From assembly GCF_024168825.1 (NCBI RefSeq), contig NZ_JALJWH010000001.1, positions 3,534,001 through 3,598,000 of the forward strand: 64,000 nt of DNA, given 5' to 3'. Shown here one piece after another: positions 16,935-24,217 of the stretch. The stretch comes from Paenarthrobacter sp. A20 (GTDB lineage Bacteria > Actinomycetota > Actinomycetes > Actinomycetales > Micrococcaceae). Positions within the stretch are counted from its first letter, which is position 1, and each line of letters opens with the position of its first letter. Both the position numbers and the translations under genes were made by a program. The notes beneath the pieces are model-generated. The model saw only the letters and a program-made list of their open reading frames with translations, made no database searches and was not told the DNA's origin.

Positions 16935-18280
16935 CGAGTTGAGCGGACCATCCTGAAAAGCCGGGCGAAGATGCCCTCGCCGTCTTCGCCAATGCCGTCA
17001 TGGTGGAAGTCCGAGGTGACCCACGGCTGAAGGCCACGCACCGCTTCAGCCGTTTCGAGTGACAGATCGTGATCCACGTAGATGTCGTCCTTATACACGG
17101 CTGCGGCTACAGGCACTGTGTTGGCCGCCAATCGTGCGGGGTCGTACAACGGCTTCCAGTCCTTCCTGGCGGCCAGCAGTTCAGCTACGTCACGGAGGGG
17201 GACGAGTGCTGGGTCCTGTTCGAAGTACCACGGATAAACCATCTCGCCTGTCAGCAGTGGTTCCGCGGCATCGGGCCTGAACTCCGGATAGGTTTCCAAC
17301 ACGCGCCACGCGGCCCAGTTGGTTGCCTCATCCTGACCGTAGATGGACTCGTGCAGGACGGCGTACAAGGGATTGGCGGCACGGCTAACGAGCCCCCGCA
17401 CTTGTTCGAGGAACGATTCCGACAGGCGTTCTCCGGACGGCGTGTCGATGAAGGCGTCCTCCAGGAGATAGTGGAGGGCATCCACGCGGGTGTTACCGCC
17501 CAGGAATGATCCCACCATCTGGAAGCGCTCAGTCGTTAGCCTTTCACCACTTGCCAGGAACTCAGGTTGCCGCTCCAGGTGACGGGCGATCCTTGTGACT
17601 TTCTCCCGGTCTTCGGGGTACCAGGAGAAGTATTCGGCATTCCGTGCGGCGACGCGGTGGAACGTCGCGTGATACACCCGGTCCGCCGGACCGTGGAGCG
17701 GGGCCAGCCCACCGGTGATGAGCACCTCGCGCAGCCCCTCCGGCGCGAATGACAGATAGGTCAACGCGCAGAAGCCACCGAAGCTCTGGCCGAGGACGGA
17801 CCAGGGCCCTGAACCCAGGACTTTCCTTATGTATTCAGCGTCAGCCACGATGGAGTCGGCACGGAAGTGGGTCAGGTATTCGGCTTGGGCCGTGGTGTCG
17901 CCCCTGAGCCCCAGTGACTGCTGCTCGACGGGCGTGGACAACCCCGTTCCGCGTTGATCCAGCATGAGGATACGGAAATCTTTGGCAGCCGCCTTCATCC
18001 ATCCGGACAGCGAGGTAACCCGGTTTCCCCGGCCGCCCGGACCGCCCTGCAAATACAAGAGCCACGGAAGCCTGCCGGCCTGCTCAGGCGTGTGCTCCGT
18101 GGAGGAGTACTCCCTGGCAAAGATCGTGATTGTCTCGCCGATGTTGCCGGATCCAGCAGCTGCGTGCACCAAGGGGACCGTGAAATAGTGTTCCGCAGTC
18201 CGTACCCCCCGGAATTCGTGGTGGGCGCGGATGCTGTGCGCTTCGTTGGGGTGCCGGTCAGCCACGGGCAAGGGCCTCAT
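16931..18280 (-). CDS. alpha/beta-hydrolase, proline iminopeptidase-like (peptidase family S33)
   Basis: The 449-residue hydrolase shows the oxyanion motif LQGGPGG, then DQRGTGLS, the nucleophile elbow GQSFGGF, a late Asp region (DDIYVDHDLS) and the catalytic His in FHHDGIG. The HGGPG-like motif and length fit prolyl aminopeptidases of family S33, which remove N-terminal proline. It has no signal peptide and is probably cytoplasmic. The start at 18280 overlaps the GNAT gene by 23 bases, suggesting coupling at the end of a four-gene minus-strand group. Confidence 0.85.
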   Translation of the reverse strand: MRPLPVADRHPNEAHSIRAHHEFRGVRTAEHYFTVPLVHAAAGSGNIGETITIFAREYSSTEHTPEQAGRLPWLLYLQGGPGGRGNRVTSLSGWMKAAAKDFRILMLDQRGTGLSTPVEQQSLGLRGDTTAQAEYLTHFRADSIVADAEYIRKVLGSGPWSVLGQSFGGFCALTYLSFAPEGLREVLITGGLAPLHGPADRVYHATFHRVAARNAEYFSWYPEDREKVTRIARHLERQPEFLASGERLTTERFQMVGSFLGGNTRVDALHYLLEDAFIDTPSGERLSESFLEQVRGLVSRAANPLYAVLHESIYGQDEATNWAAWRVLETYPEFRPDAAEPLLTGEMVYPWYFEQDPALVPLRDVAELLAARKDWKPLYDPARLAANTVPVAAAVYKDDIYVDHDLSLETAEAVRGLQPWVTSDFHHDGIGEDGEGIFARLFRMVRSTR

Positions 18281-18770
18281 TGGCGTGGCCCGCCTTCGCG
18301 CCGAAGGCGTTAAGGGCGTCGCCGGTCAGACGGAAAGTGGACCATTCCTCCATCGGGAAGGCGCCAAGGTTCTTGTAGAAGTTGATGGAAGGTTCGTTCC
18401 AGTTCAGGACGCTCCACTCCACGCGGGCATAGCCATTCTCGACGGCGGTGGTGGCCAGATGCTGCAGCAGGGCCTTGCCATGGCCCTCGCCGCGAGCGTC
18501 GGGAATCACGTAGAGGTCTTCGAGGTAGATGCCGTGGACGCCTTCCCAGGTTGAGTAGTTCAGGAACCACAGGGCGAAGCCCTGCACTGTGCCCGCACTG
18601 TTTTCGGCCATAGTGGCGTAGACACGGGGATTCTCGCCGAAAAGTACTTCGGTAAGCATCTCCGGAGTGTTTTTGACAGCGTCCGGTTCCTTCTCGTAGA
18701 TCGCAAGATCATGGATCATACGGAGGATGGCAGGGACGTCTTCTACAGTGGCTGGGCGGATTACACTCAT
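18258..18770 (-). CDS. GNAT acetyltransferase, diamine acetyltransferase-like
   Basis: The 170-residue protein is a single GNAT domain. The acetyl-CoA site is LEDLYVIPDARGEGHGKALL, and NEPSINFYKNLGA follows near the C-terminus. This resembles spermidine/spermine N-acetyltransferases (SSAT), so polyamines or small amines are plausible substrates, not proven ones. I chose the ATG at 18770, preceded by GAAGG and a TAAGCT hexamer seven bases upstream; a longer open frame extends upstream but begins in the CoA-transferase. It overlaps the S33 gene. Confidence 0.85.
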   Translation of the reverse strand: MSVIRPATVEDVPAILRMIHDLAIYEKEPDAVKNTPEMLTEVLFGENPRVYATMAENSAGTVQGFALWFLNYSTWEGVHGIYLEDLYVIPDARGEGHGKALLQHLATTAVENGYARVEWSVLNWNEPSINFYKNLGAFPMEEWSTFRLTGDALNAFGAKAGHANEALARG

Positions 18771-18798
18771 GCCTTCGAGCTTACTAGGGGAGCCGCGC

Positions 18799-20172
18799 CT
18801 ACTGCCGCCAGGCCAGTGCCGAGGTGCCGTACCGTGTGGGGGCCCTGCCATACCGAAGGGGAACAGCGTCAACCGTCAATGGAGGTCCGACAAACCGGAG
18901 GTGGCCGTAAGGACTCTCCATTTCGAGGTACTCCGGTTCCGGCAGTGAGCTCAGCGCGGACTGCTTGGGCGCCGGCAAACGGAACAGCTCCTCAGCTGTC
19001 CGAGCGAGGGAAAGCTGCGCTGTTCCGCCTCTGCCTGTCCTGAGCCGTTGAGCCAGCAAGGCCAGCGCGGCTGCTGCGAGACCGTACCCCGTTGCGTGGT
19101 CCAAAGCCTGGACAGGGAGCGCGCCCGGCTTCCAACCGTCGTCGTCATGCCGTCCGTACCGTTCAGCGATTCCGCAGGCTGCCTGCACCAGGCTGTCGAA
19201 ACCGCGTCTGGCAGTCCACGGTCCGCTGCCCCACGCATTTAACGTCACCACCACAAGATCAGGCCGGGTGGCAAGCAGTTCTTCAGGGCCGAGGCCGAAC
19301 CTGTCCAGGCCGCCGCGGCGGTATCCGGTCACCACGACGTCAGCTGACGCGAGCAGCTGCTGCACCACTGCCAGCACTTGGGCATTGCCCAGGTCGGCTT
19401 CCGCGCTGCGCTTGTCGAAACCGGAGTCGACGAAAGCATCGGTGAGCTCAGGAAGGCCCGGGGGATCGATACGGAGCACATCCGCACCCAAAGCACCAAG
19501 GAAGCGGGTGGCTGTTGGCCCCGCAATAACCCGCGTTAAGTCGAGGACCCGTAATCCTGCCAGGGGCTGAAACGGCTCCGCGGAGGGCACCCACGACGAC
19601 GGCCGCGAAGGCTCCGCCTGGGCCGATGCAGGACGGATGAAGCTGATCCAAGGACCCGCGCTTGCCCCGCCGTGCATGGGTGACGAAAGCCACTCTTCCC
19701 GTGTGCGAACAGCCGCCGCAACACCTTTCCCGGCCGCGATGGCTTCCTCGGCTTCCGCCGACGTCATGGAAAGCAGGGCCCGGTCTACGTCATGGGGCGT
19801 GCTGGCCGCGAGCGTGTCCATCAACCGTGCGGCATGGTGCGGGTAATTGGCATGCAGGCGGATCCAGCCGTCCAGGGTCGGCCGGAATCCCGACATCCGG
19901 GCGAAACCTTGGGGCTTCATGCCCGAAATCCTGAGGTGCCCCAGGGAATCGAAGGAAGCAGCCGTTGGGCCTGACGCCACAGCATACCGACCGGCCGTAC
20001 CTGTCAGGGCCTGGAGGGCCGTTGCTGCTGCCTGTACTGACCCGAGCGCGAGCCCTTCTACGTCCAGGGGGCCGCCCCACCATCGACGCGAACCCAAGCA
20101 GCCCGCCGGGAGTGCTGCACGAAGGGCTTCCAACCCCCGCAGGCTGTCGGTCAGGTCCGGGAAGGGTTCCAC
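18799..20172 (-). CDS. CaiB/BaiF family III CoA-transferase with permuted domain order
   Basis: The 457-residue protein is related to family III CoA-transferases, but its parts are in an unusual order. The sequence that normally opens the family (LAGLRVLDLTRVIAGPTATRFLGALGADV) begins only near residue 205 and runs through YRRGGLDRFGLG, RGFDSLVQA and ALDHATGYGLAAA to the end. The first ~200 residues resemble the usual C-terminal part (TLDGWIRLHANYPHH, then AAVRTREEWLSSP). The CoA donor and acceptor are unknown. It lies 11 bases after the helicase gene and is probably cotranscribed. Confidence 0.8.
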   Translation of the reverse strand: MEPFPDLTDSLRGLEALRAALPAGCLGSRRWWGGPLDVEGLALGSVQAAATALQALTGTAGRYAVASGPTAASFDSLGHLRISGMKPQGFARMSGFRPTLDGWIRLHANYPHHAARLMDTLAASTPHDVDRALLSMTSAEAEEAIAAGKGVAAAVRTREEWLSSPMHGGASAGPWISFIRPASAQAEPSRPSSWVPSAEPFQPLAGLRVLDLTRVIAGPTATRFLGALGADVLRIDPPGLPELTDAFVDSGFDKRSAEADLGNAQVLAVVQQLLASADVVVTGYRRGGLDRFGLGPEELLATRPDLVVVTLNAWGSGPWTARRGFDSLVQAACGIAERYGRHDDDGWKPGALPVQALDHATGYGLAAAALALLAQRLRTGRGGTAQLSLARTAEELFRLPAPKQSALSSLPEPEYLEMESPYGHLRFVGPPLTVDAVPLRYGRAPTRYGTSALAWRQ

Positions 20173-20183
20173 AGCGGCTGAAC

Positions 20184-22718
20184 CTAGAGCCTGTTGACGT
20201 CTGTTACCCGGACCACCGCGGTGCCGGTCTCGTCTGATGCTGCCAGATCCACCTCGGCCGAGATTCCCCAGTCATGGTTGCTTGCGGGATCGTCGAAGAT
20301 CTGCCGGACCTTCCACGTGCCGGTTTCCTCGGTGATGATCAGCAAACCGGGCCCGCGCGCGTCTGGACCTGTTCCAATGTCGTCGTGTTCATCGAAGTAG
20401 TCGTCCAAGACCTCTTCCCAACGTCCTGCGTCCCAGCCGGCTTCCCCGTCGAGTTCGCCAAGCGCCGCAGAGTCTTCATCAGCGAAGAGTTCAACCCTGC
20501 GGAACATCTCATTCCGGACCATCACGCGGAAGGCACGGATGTTGGCAGTCAGGAGCGGCGGCGGGGGCGGGGGAGCGTCGTGCTGCGTGGGGCCAAGCCC
20601 GGACGTGAGCTCTTCCCATTCGTCCAGAAGGCTGGAGTCAACTTGGCGGACCAGTTCCCCCAGCCACGCAATAAGGTCTTCAAGGTCTTCACGGAGCGAA
20701 TCCTGGGGAACGGTCTGTCGCAGCGCACGGAACCCGTCAGCAAGATAACGCAGGACGATGCCCTCGGAGCGGGCCAAGCCATAGAACTGCACAAACTCGC
20801 CAAAGTTCATGGCGCGCTCATACATGTCCCGGATGATCGATTTTGGTGCGAGTTCGAAGTCGCCCACCCAAGGAGCCGCCTTGCGGTAGACCTCGAAGGC
20901 CTCGCCAAGAATCTCCGCCAAGGGCATCGGATAGGTGACTTCATCCAGCATGGCCATGCGCTGCTCATACTCGATGCCATCCGCCTTCATGGCGGCAACC
21001 GCCTCGCCGCGCGCCTTCTTTTGCTGCGCCGAAAGAATCTGGCGCGGCTTCTCAAGCGTCGATTCGATGACGGAAACAACGTCCAAGGCGTACGACGGCG
21101 ACTCCGGATCGAGAAGTTCAAGCGCGGCGAGAGCGAAGGGCGAAAGGGGTTGGTTCAAGGCGAAGTTGGCCTGCAGATGTACCGTCAGTCGGACCGAGCG
21201 TCCCTCGGCTTCCTGTTCCTCTTCCGGGATCCGTTCCACCACTCCGGCGGCCAGCAGCTCGCGGTAGATACCCAGGGCCTTCTTCATGAGTTTCAATTGC
21301 GCGGGGCGGCTCTCATGGTTCTCGCTGAGCAGGCGCCGGGTTGCGTGGAAGGGATCGCCCGGGCGTTCCATGAGGTTGAGCAACATTGCGTGGGTCACGG
21401 TAAAGCTGGACGTCAGCGGATCAGGCACCGACTCGACCAGCCGCTTGAACGTTGGCTCGCCCCAGGACACGAATCCTTCCGGGGGCTTCTTCTTCACCAC
21501 TTGGCGTAGTTTCTTTTGGTCATCGCCGAACTTGGCGGTGGCCTTGGCCATCGCCTTGGTGTTCTCCACCACGTGGTCCGGAGCCTGGACCACCACCGTG
21601 CCGGCGGTGTCGTAACCCGCTCGGCCGGCACGTCCGGCAATCTGGTGGAACTCACGTGAGTTAAGCGATCTGGTGCGTACGCCGTCGTACTTGCTCAAAG
21701 CGGTCAACAACACTGTCCGGATGGGCACGTTGATGCCTACCCCCAAAGTATCGGTGCCGCAGATGACTTTCAGGAGCCCGGCCTGGGCCAGTTGCTCCAC
21801 CAGCCGGCGGTACTTGGGGAGCATCCCGGCGTGGTGCACGCCGATACCGTGGCGGACCAGCCTGTTGAGGGTTTTTCCGAAGCCGGCCGCGAACCGGAAA
21901 CCAGCAATGAGCTCAGCGATGCGGTCCTTTTCGGCTCGGCTGCACATGTTGATGCTCATGAGGTTCTGGGCACGCTCAATGGCTTCTGCCTGGCTGAAGT
22001 GCACCACGTAGACGGGGACCTGCTTGGTGGAGAGCAACTCCTCCAACGTCTCGTGAACCGGCGTCAGGTGGTAGTAGTGGTGCAGCGGAATGGGGCGTTC
22101 CGCGGAGCTCACGGTGGTGGTGGTCCGACCCGTCAGCTCAGTCAGTCCGGATTCGAAGCGGGAGACGTCGCCCAAGGTGGCGGACATCAGGAGGAACTGT
22201 GCCTGGGGGAGTTCCAGGAGGGGCACCTGCCATGCCCAACCGCGTTGGGGGTCGGAATAGAAATGGAACTCGTCCATGACCACCGAACCGAGGTCCGCCG
22301 TCGACCCTTCGCGGAGGGCGATGTTGGCCAGGATTTCCGCCGTGCAGCAAATAATGGGGGCATCCTGGTTGACGCCGGAATCACCGGTAATCATGCCCAC
22401 GTTCTCCGCGCCGAAAATGTCGCAGAGAGCAAAGAACTTTTCGGATACCAACGCCTTGATGGGCGCCGTGTAATAACTCCGCTGGCCGCGCGCCATGGCT
22501 TCGAAGTGGGCCGCGATGGCTACCAGTGATTTCCCTGAGCCCGTTGGCGTGGCGAGGATGACGTTGGCGCCGGAGGCGAGCTCCATGATCGCTTCGTCCT
22601 GGGCAGGGTACAGCTGCAGCCCGCGGCTCTCCGTCCACTCCACGAACCGTGTGTAGATTTCGTCCGGGTCCAGGGGATCGGCGGAGATGTTACCGGGAAG
22701 CTGTTCAAGAAGTTTCAT
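20184..22718 (-). CDS. Ski2-like DEAD/DEAH-box helicase (DUF3516-type)
   Basis: The 844-residue superfamily 2 helicase has motif I (TPTGSGKS) near residue 57, motif II DEFH, motif III MSATLGD, and motif VI HQIAGRAGRAG. The long C-terminal half is typical of actinobacterial Ski2-like helicases and carries a proline run before the last domain. It probably unwinds RNA or DNA; the physiological substrate is unknown. The start ATG at 22718 has TAAGCT eight bases upstream. It heads the minus-strand group and diverges from the methyltransferase gene. Confidence 0.9.
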   Translation of the reverse strand: MKLLEQLPGNISADPLDPDEIYTRFVEWTESRGLQLYPAQDEAIMELASGANVILATPTGSGKSLVAIAAHFEAMARGQRSYYTAPIKALVSEKFFALCDIFGAENVGMITGDSGVNQDAPIICCTAEILANIALREGSTADLGSVVMDEFHFYSDPQRGWAWQVPLLELPQAQFLLMSATLGDVSRFESGLTELTGRTTTTVSSAERPIPLHHYYHLTPVHETLEELLSTKQVPVYVVHFSQAEAIERAQNLMSINMCSRAEKDRIAELIAGFRFAAGFGKTLNRLVRHGIGVHHAGMLPKYRRLVEQLAQAGLLKVICGTDTLGVGINVPIRTVLLTALSKYDGVRTRSLNSREFHQIAGRAGRAGYDTAGTVVVQAPDHVVENTKAMAKATAKFGDDQKKLRQVVKKKPPEGFVSWGEPTFKRLVESVPDPLTSSFTVTHAMLLNLMERPGDPFHATRRLLSENHESRPAQLKLMKKALGIYRELLAAGVVERIPEEEQEAEGRSVRLTVHLQANFALNQPLSPFALAALELLDPESPSYALDVVSVIESTLEKPRQILSAQQKKARGEAVAAMKADGIEYEQRMAMLDEVTYPMPLAEILGEAFEVYRKAAPWVGDFELAPKSIIRDMYERAMNFGEFVQFYGLARSEGIVLRYLADGFRALRQTVPQDSLREDLEDLIAWLGELVRQVDSSLLDEWEELTSGLGPTQHDAPPPPPPLLTANIRAFRVMVRNEMFRRVELFADEDSAALGELDGEAGWDAGRWEEVLDDYFDEHDDIGTGPDARGPGLLIITEETGTWKVRQIFDDPASNHDWGISAEVDLAASDETGTAVVRVTDVNRL

Positions 22719-22788
22719 TGGTTTCCAGCTTAGTGCCCGGACGGTTTAGGCTCTGCCCAGCAGTGGTGCCAGACGCGAGGAGGCTTTG

Positions 22789-23568
22789 ATGAAGTGGGAT
22801 CCGTCCAAGTATGTGGAGTTCGGCAACCATCGGGACCGCCCGTTCCATGACCTCGTCGGGAGGATCCAGGCCAGTGACCCACGGAATATTGTGGACCTCG
22901 GGTGCGGACCCGGGAACCTGACTGCGACCTTGACAGAGCGCTGGCCGGAAGCCCGGGTGGTGGGCATTGACTCGTCGGCGGAGATGCTGCTCAAAGCGGA
23001 GTCCCTTGCCGGGCAATCCAGCCACCTGGAATTCGAGCACGGCGACATCGCCACGTGGGTACCAGGTGCCGATACCGACGTCGTCGTCACAAACGCAGCC
23101 CTTCAATGGGTGCCGGGTCACCAGGACATGGTGGCGAAGTGGTTGCGCGCCCTCAAGCCCGGCGCCTGGTTTGCGCTGCAGGTCCCCGGCAATTTCACCT
23201 CCCCGTCACATACGCTGATGCGCGAACTCGCCGAGTCGCCCCGCTGGGCGTCGCGCTTGTCCGGCGTACTTCGGCACGATGGTGCTGTTGGTAGTCCGGC
23301 GGACTACTTGGGCGTGATGCTCGACGCCGGATGCGCGGCGGACGCTTGGGAGACCACCTACCAGCAGGTACTACCGGGCGAGGATCCGGTCCTTCAGTGG
23401 GTTCGAGGCACAGGACTTCGACCAGTGCTGGCAGCACTGTCCACAGCGGAGGCTACGGAGTTCGAGGAGCAATACTCCGCGTTGCTGCGCGAGGCCTATC
23501 CACCCTCCCGGCATGGAACAATTTTCCCTTTCCGGCGGATTTTTGCCGTTGCGCGAAAGAACGCATGA
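22789..23568 (+). CDS. tam: trans-aconitate 2-methyltransferase-like SAM methyltransferase
   Basis: The 259-residue class I methyltransferase has the SAM motif IVDLGCGPGNL (~residue 35), GIDSSAEML, and VVTNAALQWVPGH, all typical of trans-aconitate methyltransferases. The C-terminal PFRRIFAVARK also fits. Tam esterifies trans-aconitate, an aconitase inhibitor. I chose the ATG at 22789, preceded by GAGGAGG; a TTG three bases earlier is possible. A TAGGCT hexamer at 22747 is a likely -10. Confidence 0.85.
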   Translation: MKWDPSKYVEFGNHRDRPFHDLVGRIQASDPRNIVDLGCGPGNLTATLTERWPEARVVGIDSSAEMLLKAESLAGQSSHLEFEHGDIATWVPGADTDVVVTNAALQWVPGHQDMVAKWLRALKPGAWFALQVPGNFTSPSHTLMRELAESPRWASRLSGVLRHDGAVGSPADYLGVMLDAGCAADAWETTYQQVLPGEDPVLQWVRGTGLRPVLAALSTAEATEFEEQYSALLREAYPPSRHGTIFPFRRIFAVARKNA

Positions 23569-23646
23569 CCGGCCCGGGCGCGTCCCTCCGCGTAGCAATG
23601 GCTTTAGTGCGCCGTGATGGCTTGTTCCGTACGGGCGTCGCTGGTC

Positions 23647-23652
23647 TAATTC
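23647..23652 (+). promoter_or_regulatory. candidate -10 before the leader ORF
   Basis: TAATTC (23647-23652) lies five bases before the ATG at 23658 of a 22-codon ORF that runs into the GntR gene. Confidence 0.35.
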
Positions 23653-23657
23653 TCGGC

Positions 23658-23726
23658 ATGGACCAAGGACGCTTCGAACAACAGACGCCCCGGGTGACCG
23701 CGGCTCTCCGTTGGAGTGCTTCGTGA
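23658..23726 (+). CDS. possible 22-residue leader peptide coupled to the GntR gene
   Basis: An ATG at 23658 opens a 22-codon frame ending at TGA 23724-23726. The stop overlaps the proposed GTG start of the GntR regulator as GTGA. A -10-like TAATTC lies five bases before the ATG, so it could be the leaderless first cistron of the regulator mRNA. The peptide has no recognisable motif. It may only be a chance frame, and expression data are needed. Confidence 0.3.
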   Translation: MDQGRFEQQTPRVTAALRWSAS

Positions 23727-24103
23727 CTCCGACAGGTGATTTTCCAGGCGCATGGCGCCCCAACACCAGCAGCGCGGTGGCGCTCTTCGAACAGTTACGG
23801 CTGCGGATCATTGAACTCGCCGACGCCGGAGTCCTGGCAGTCGGAGCAAAACTGCCTCCCGTGCGTAACCTGGCCGGAGTGCTGGACGTTGCCCCGCACA
23901 CGGTGGCCCGGGCATACAAGGAGCTGGAAGCGGCAGGCGTGGTAGCCACCCGTGGGCGGAACGGCACCGTGGTCTGCGCCCGGGACGACCGCTGGGGAGC
24001 GCTGGCTGACGTCGCAGCACAATACGCGGCAGCAGCCAAGGCCCAAGGCGCTTCGTTCGCGGAGGCCGTGCAGCTTCTTGCTGCCGCTTACGACGCGGAT
24101 TGA
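23723..24103 (+). CDS. short GntR-family (YtrA-like) transcriptional regulator
   Basis: The 126-residue protein has one winged helix-turn-helix, about residues 15-85 (AVALFEQLRLRI; KLPPVRNLAGVLDVAPHTVARAYKELEAAGVV; TRGRNGTVV). It lacks a large effector domain, as in the YtrA subgroup, which often controls ABC transporters. The GTG at 23723 is favoured; a TTG at 23711 is also in frame. The last 16 codons and stop lie in the first copy of an exact 49-bp tandem repeat, so the protein is intact. No obvious target gene is adjacent. Confidence 0.8.
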   Translation: MTPTGDFPGAWRPNTSSAVALFEQLRLRIIELADAGVLAVGAKLPPVRNLAGVLDVAPHTVARAYKELEAAGVVATRGRNGTVVCARDDRWGALADVAAQYAAAAKAQGASFAEAVQLLAAAYDAD

Positions 24104-24153
24104 TTTCGCGGAGGCCGTGCAGCTTCTTGCTGCCGCTTACGACGCGGATTGAT
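24056..24153. repeat. exact 49-bp tandem duplication
   Basis: Bases 24056-24104 are repeated without mismatch at 24105-24153. The unit holds the last 15 codons and the TGA of the GntR gene. Because 49 is not a multiple of three and the first copy keeps the stop, the second copy is untranslated remnant. Confidence 0.95.
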
Positions 24154-24188
24154 ACCGATCAGTAGCATGTGAGGAACGACATGGAAAT

Positions 24189-24204
24189 TCGAAGAAGTTT
24201 TCGA
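24189..24204. promoter_or_regulatory. candidate LexA (SOS) box at uvrA
   Basis: TCGAAGAAGTTTTCGA has the outer TCGAA/TTCGA arms of the actinobacterial SOS box (consensus TCGAACnnnnGTTCGA) but differs at the two inner C/G positions. It abuts the -10 element, a position fit for repression. Confidence 0.45.
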
Positions 24205-24205
24205 T

Positions 24206-24217
24206 TAGCATTGGTAA
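24206..24217 (+). promoter_or_regulatory. leaderless -10 element before uvrA
   Basis: TAGCAT (24206-24211) is followed by six bases and the GTG at 24218. No Shine-Dalgarno is present. Confidence 0.55.

Noticed and set aside
24056..24153. Frameshift or truncation of the GntR gene by the duplication
   Set aside because: The first copy keeps the reading frame and stop codon, so the protein is not broken.
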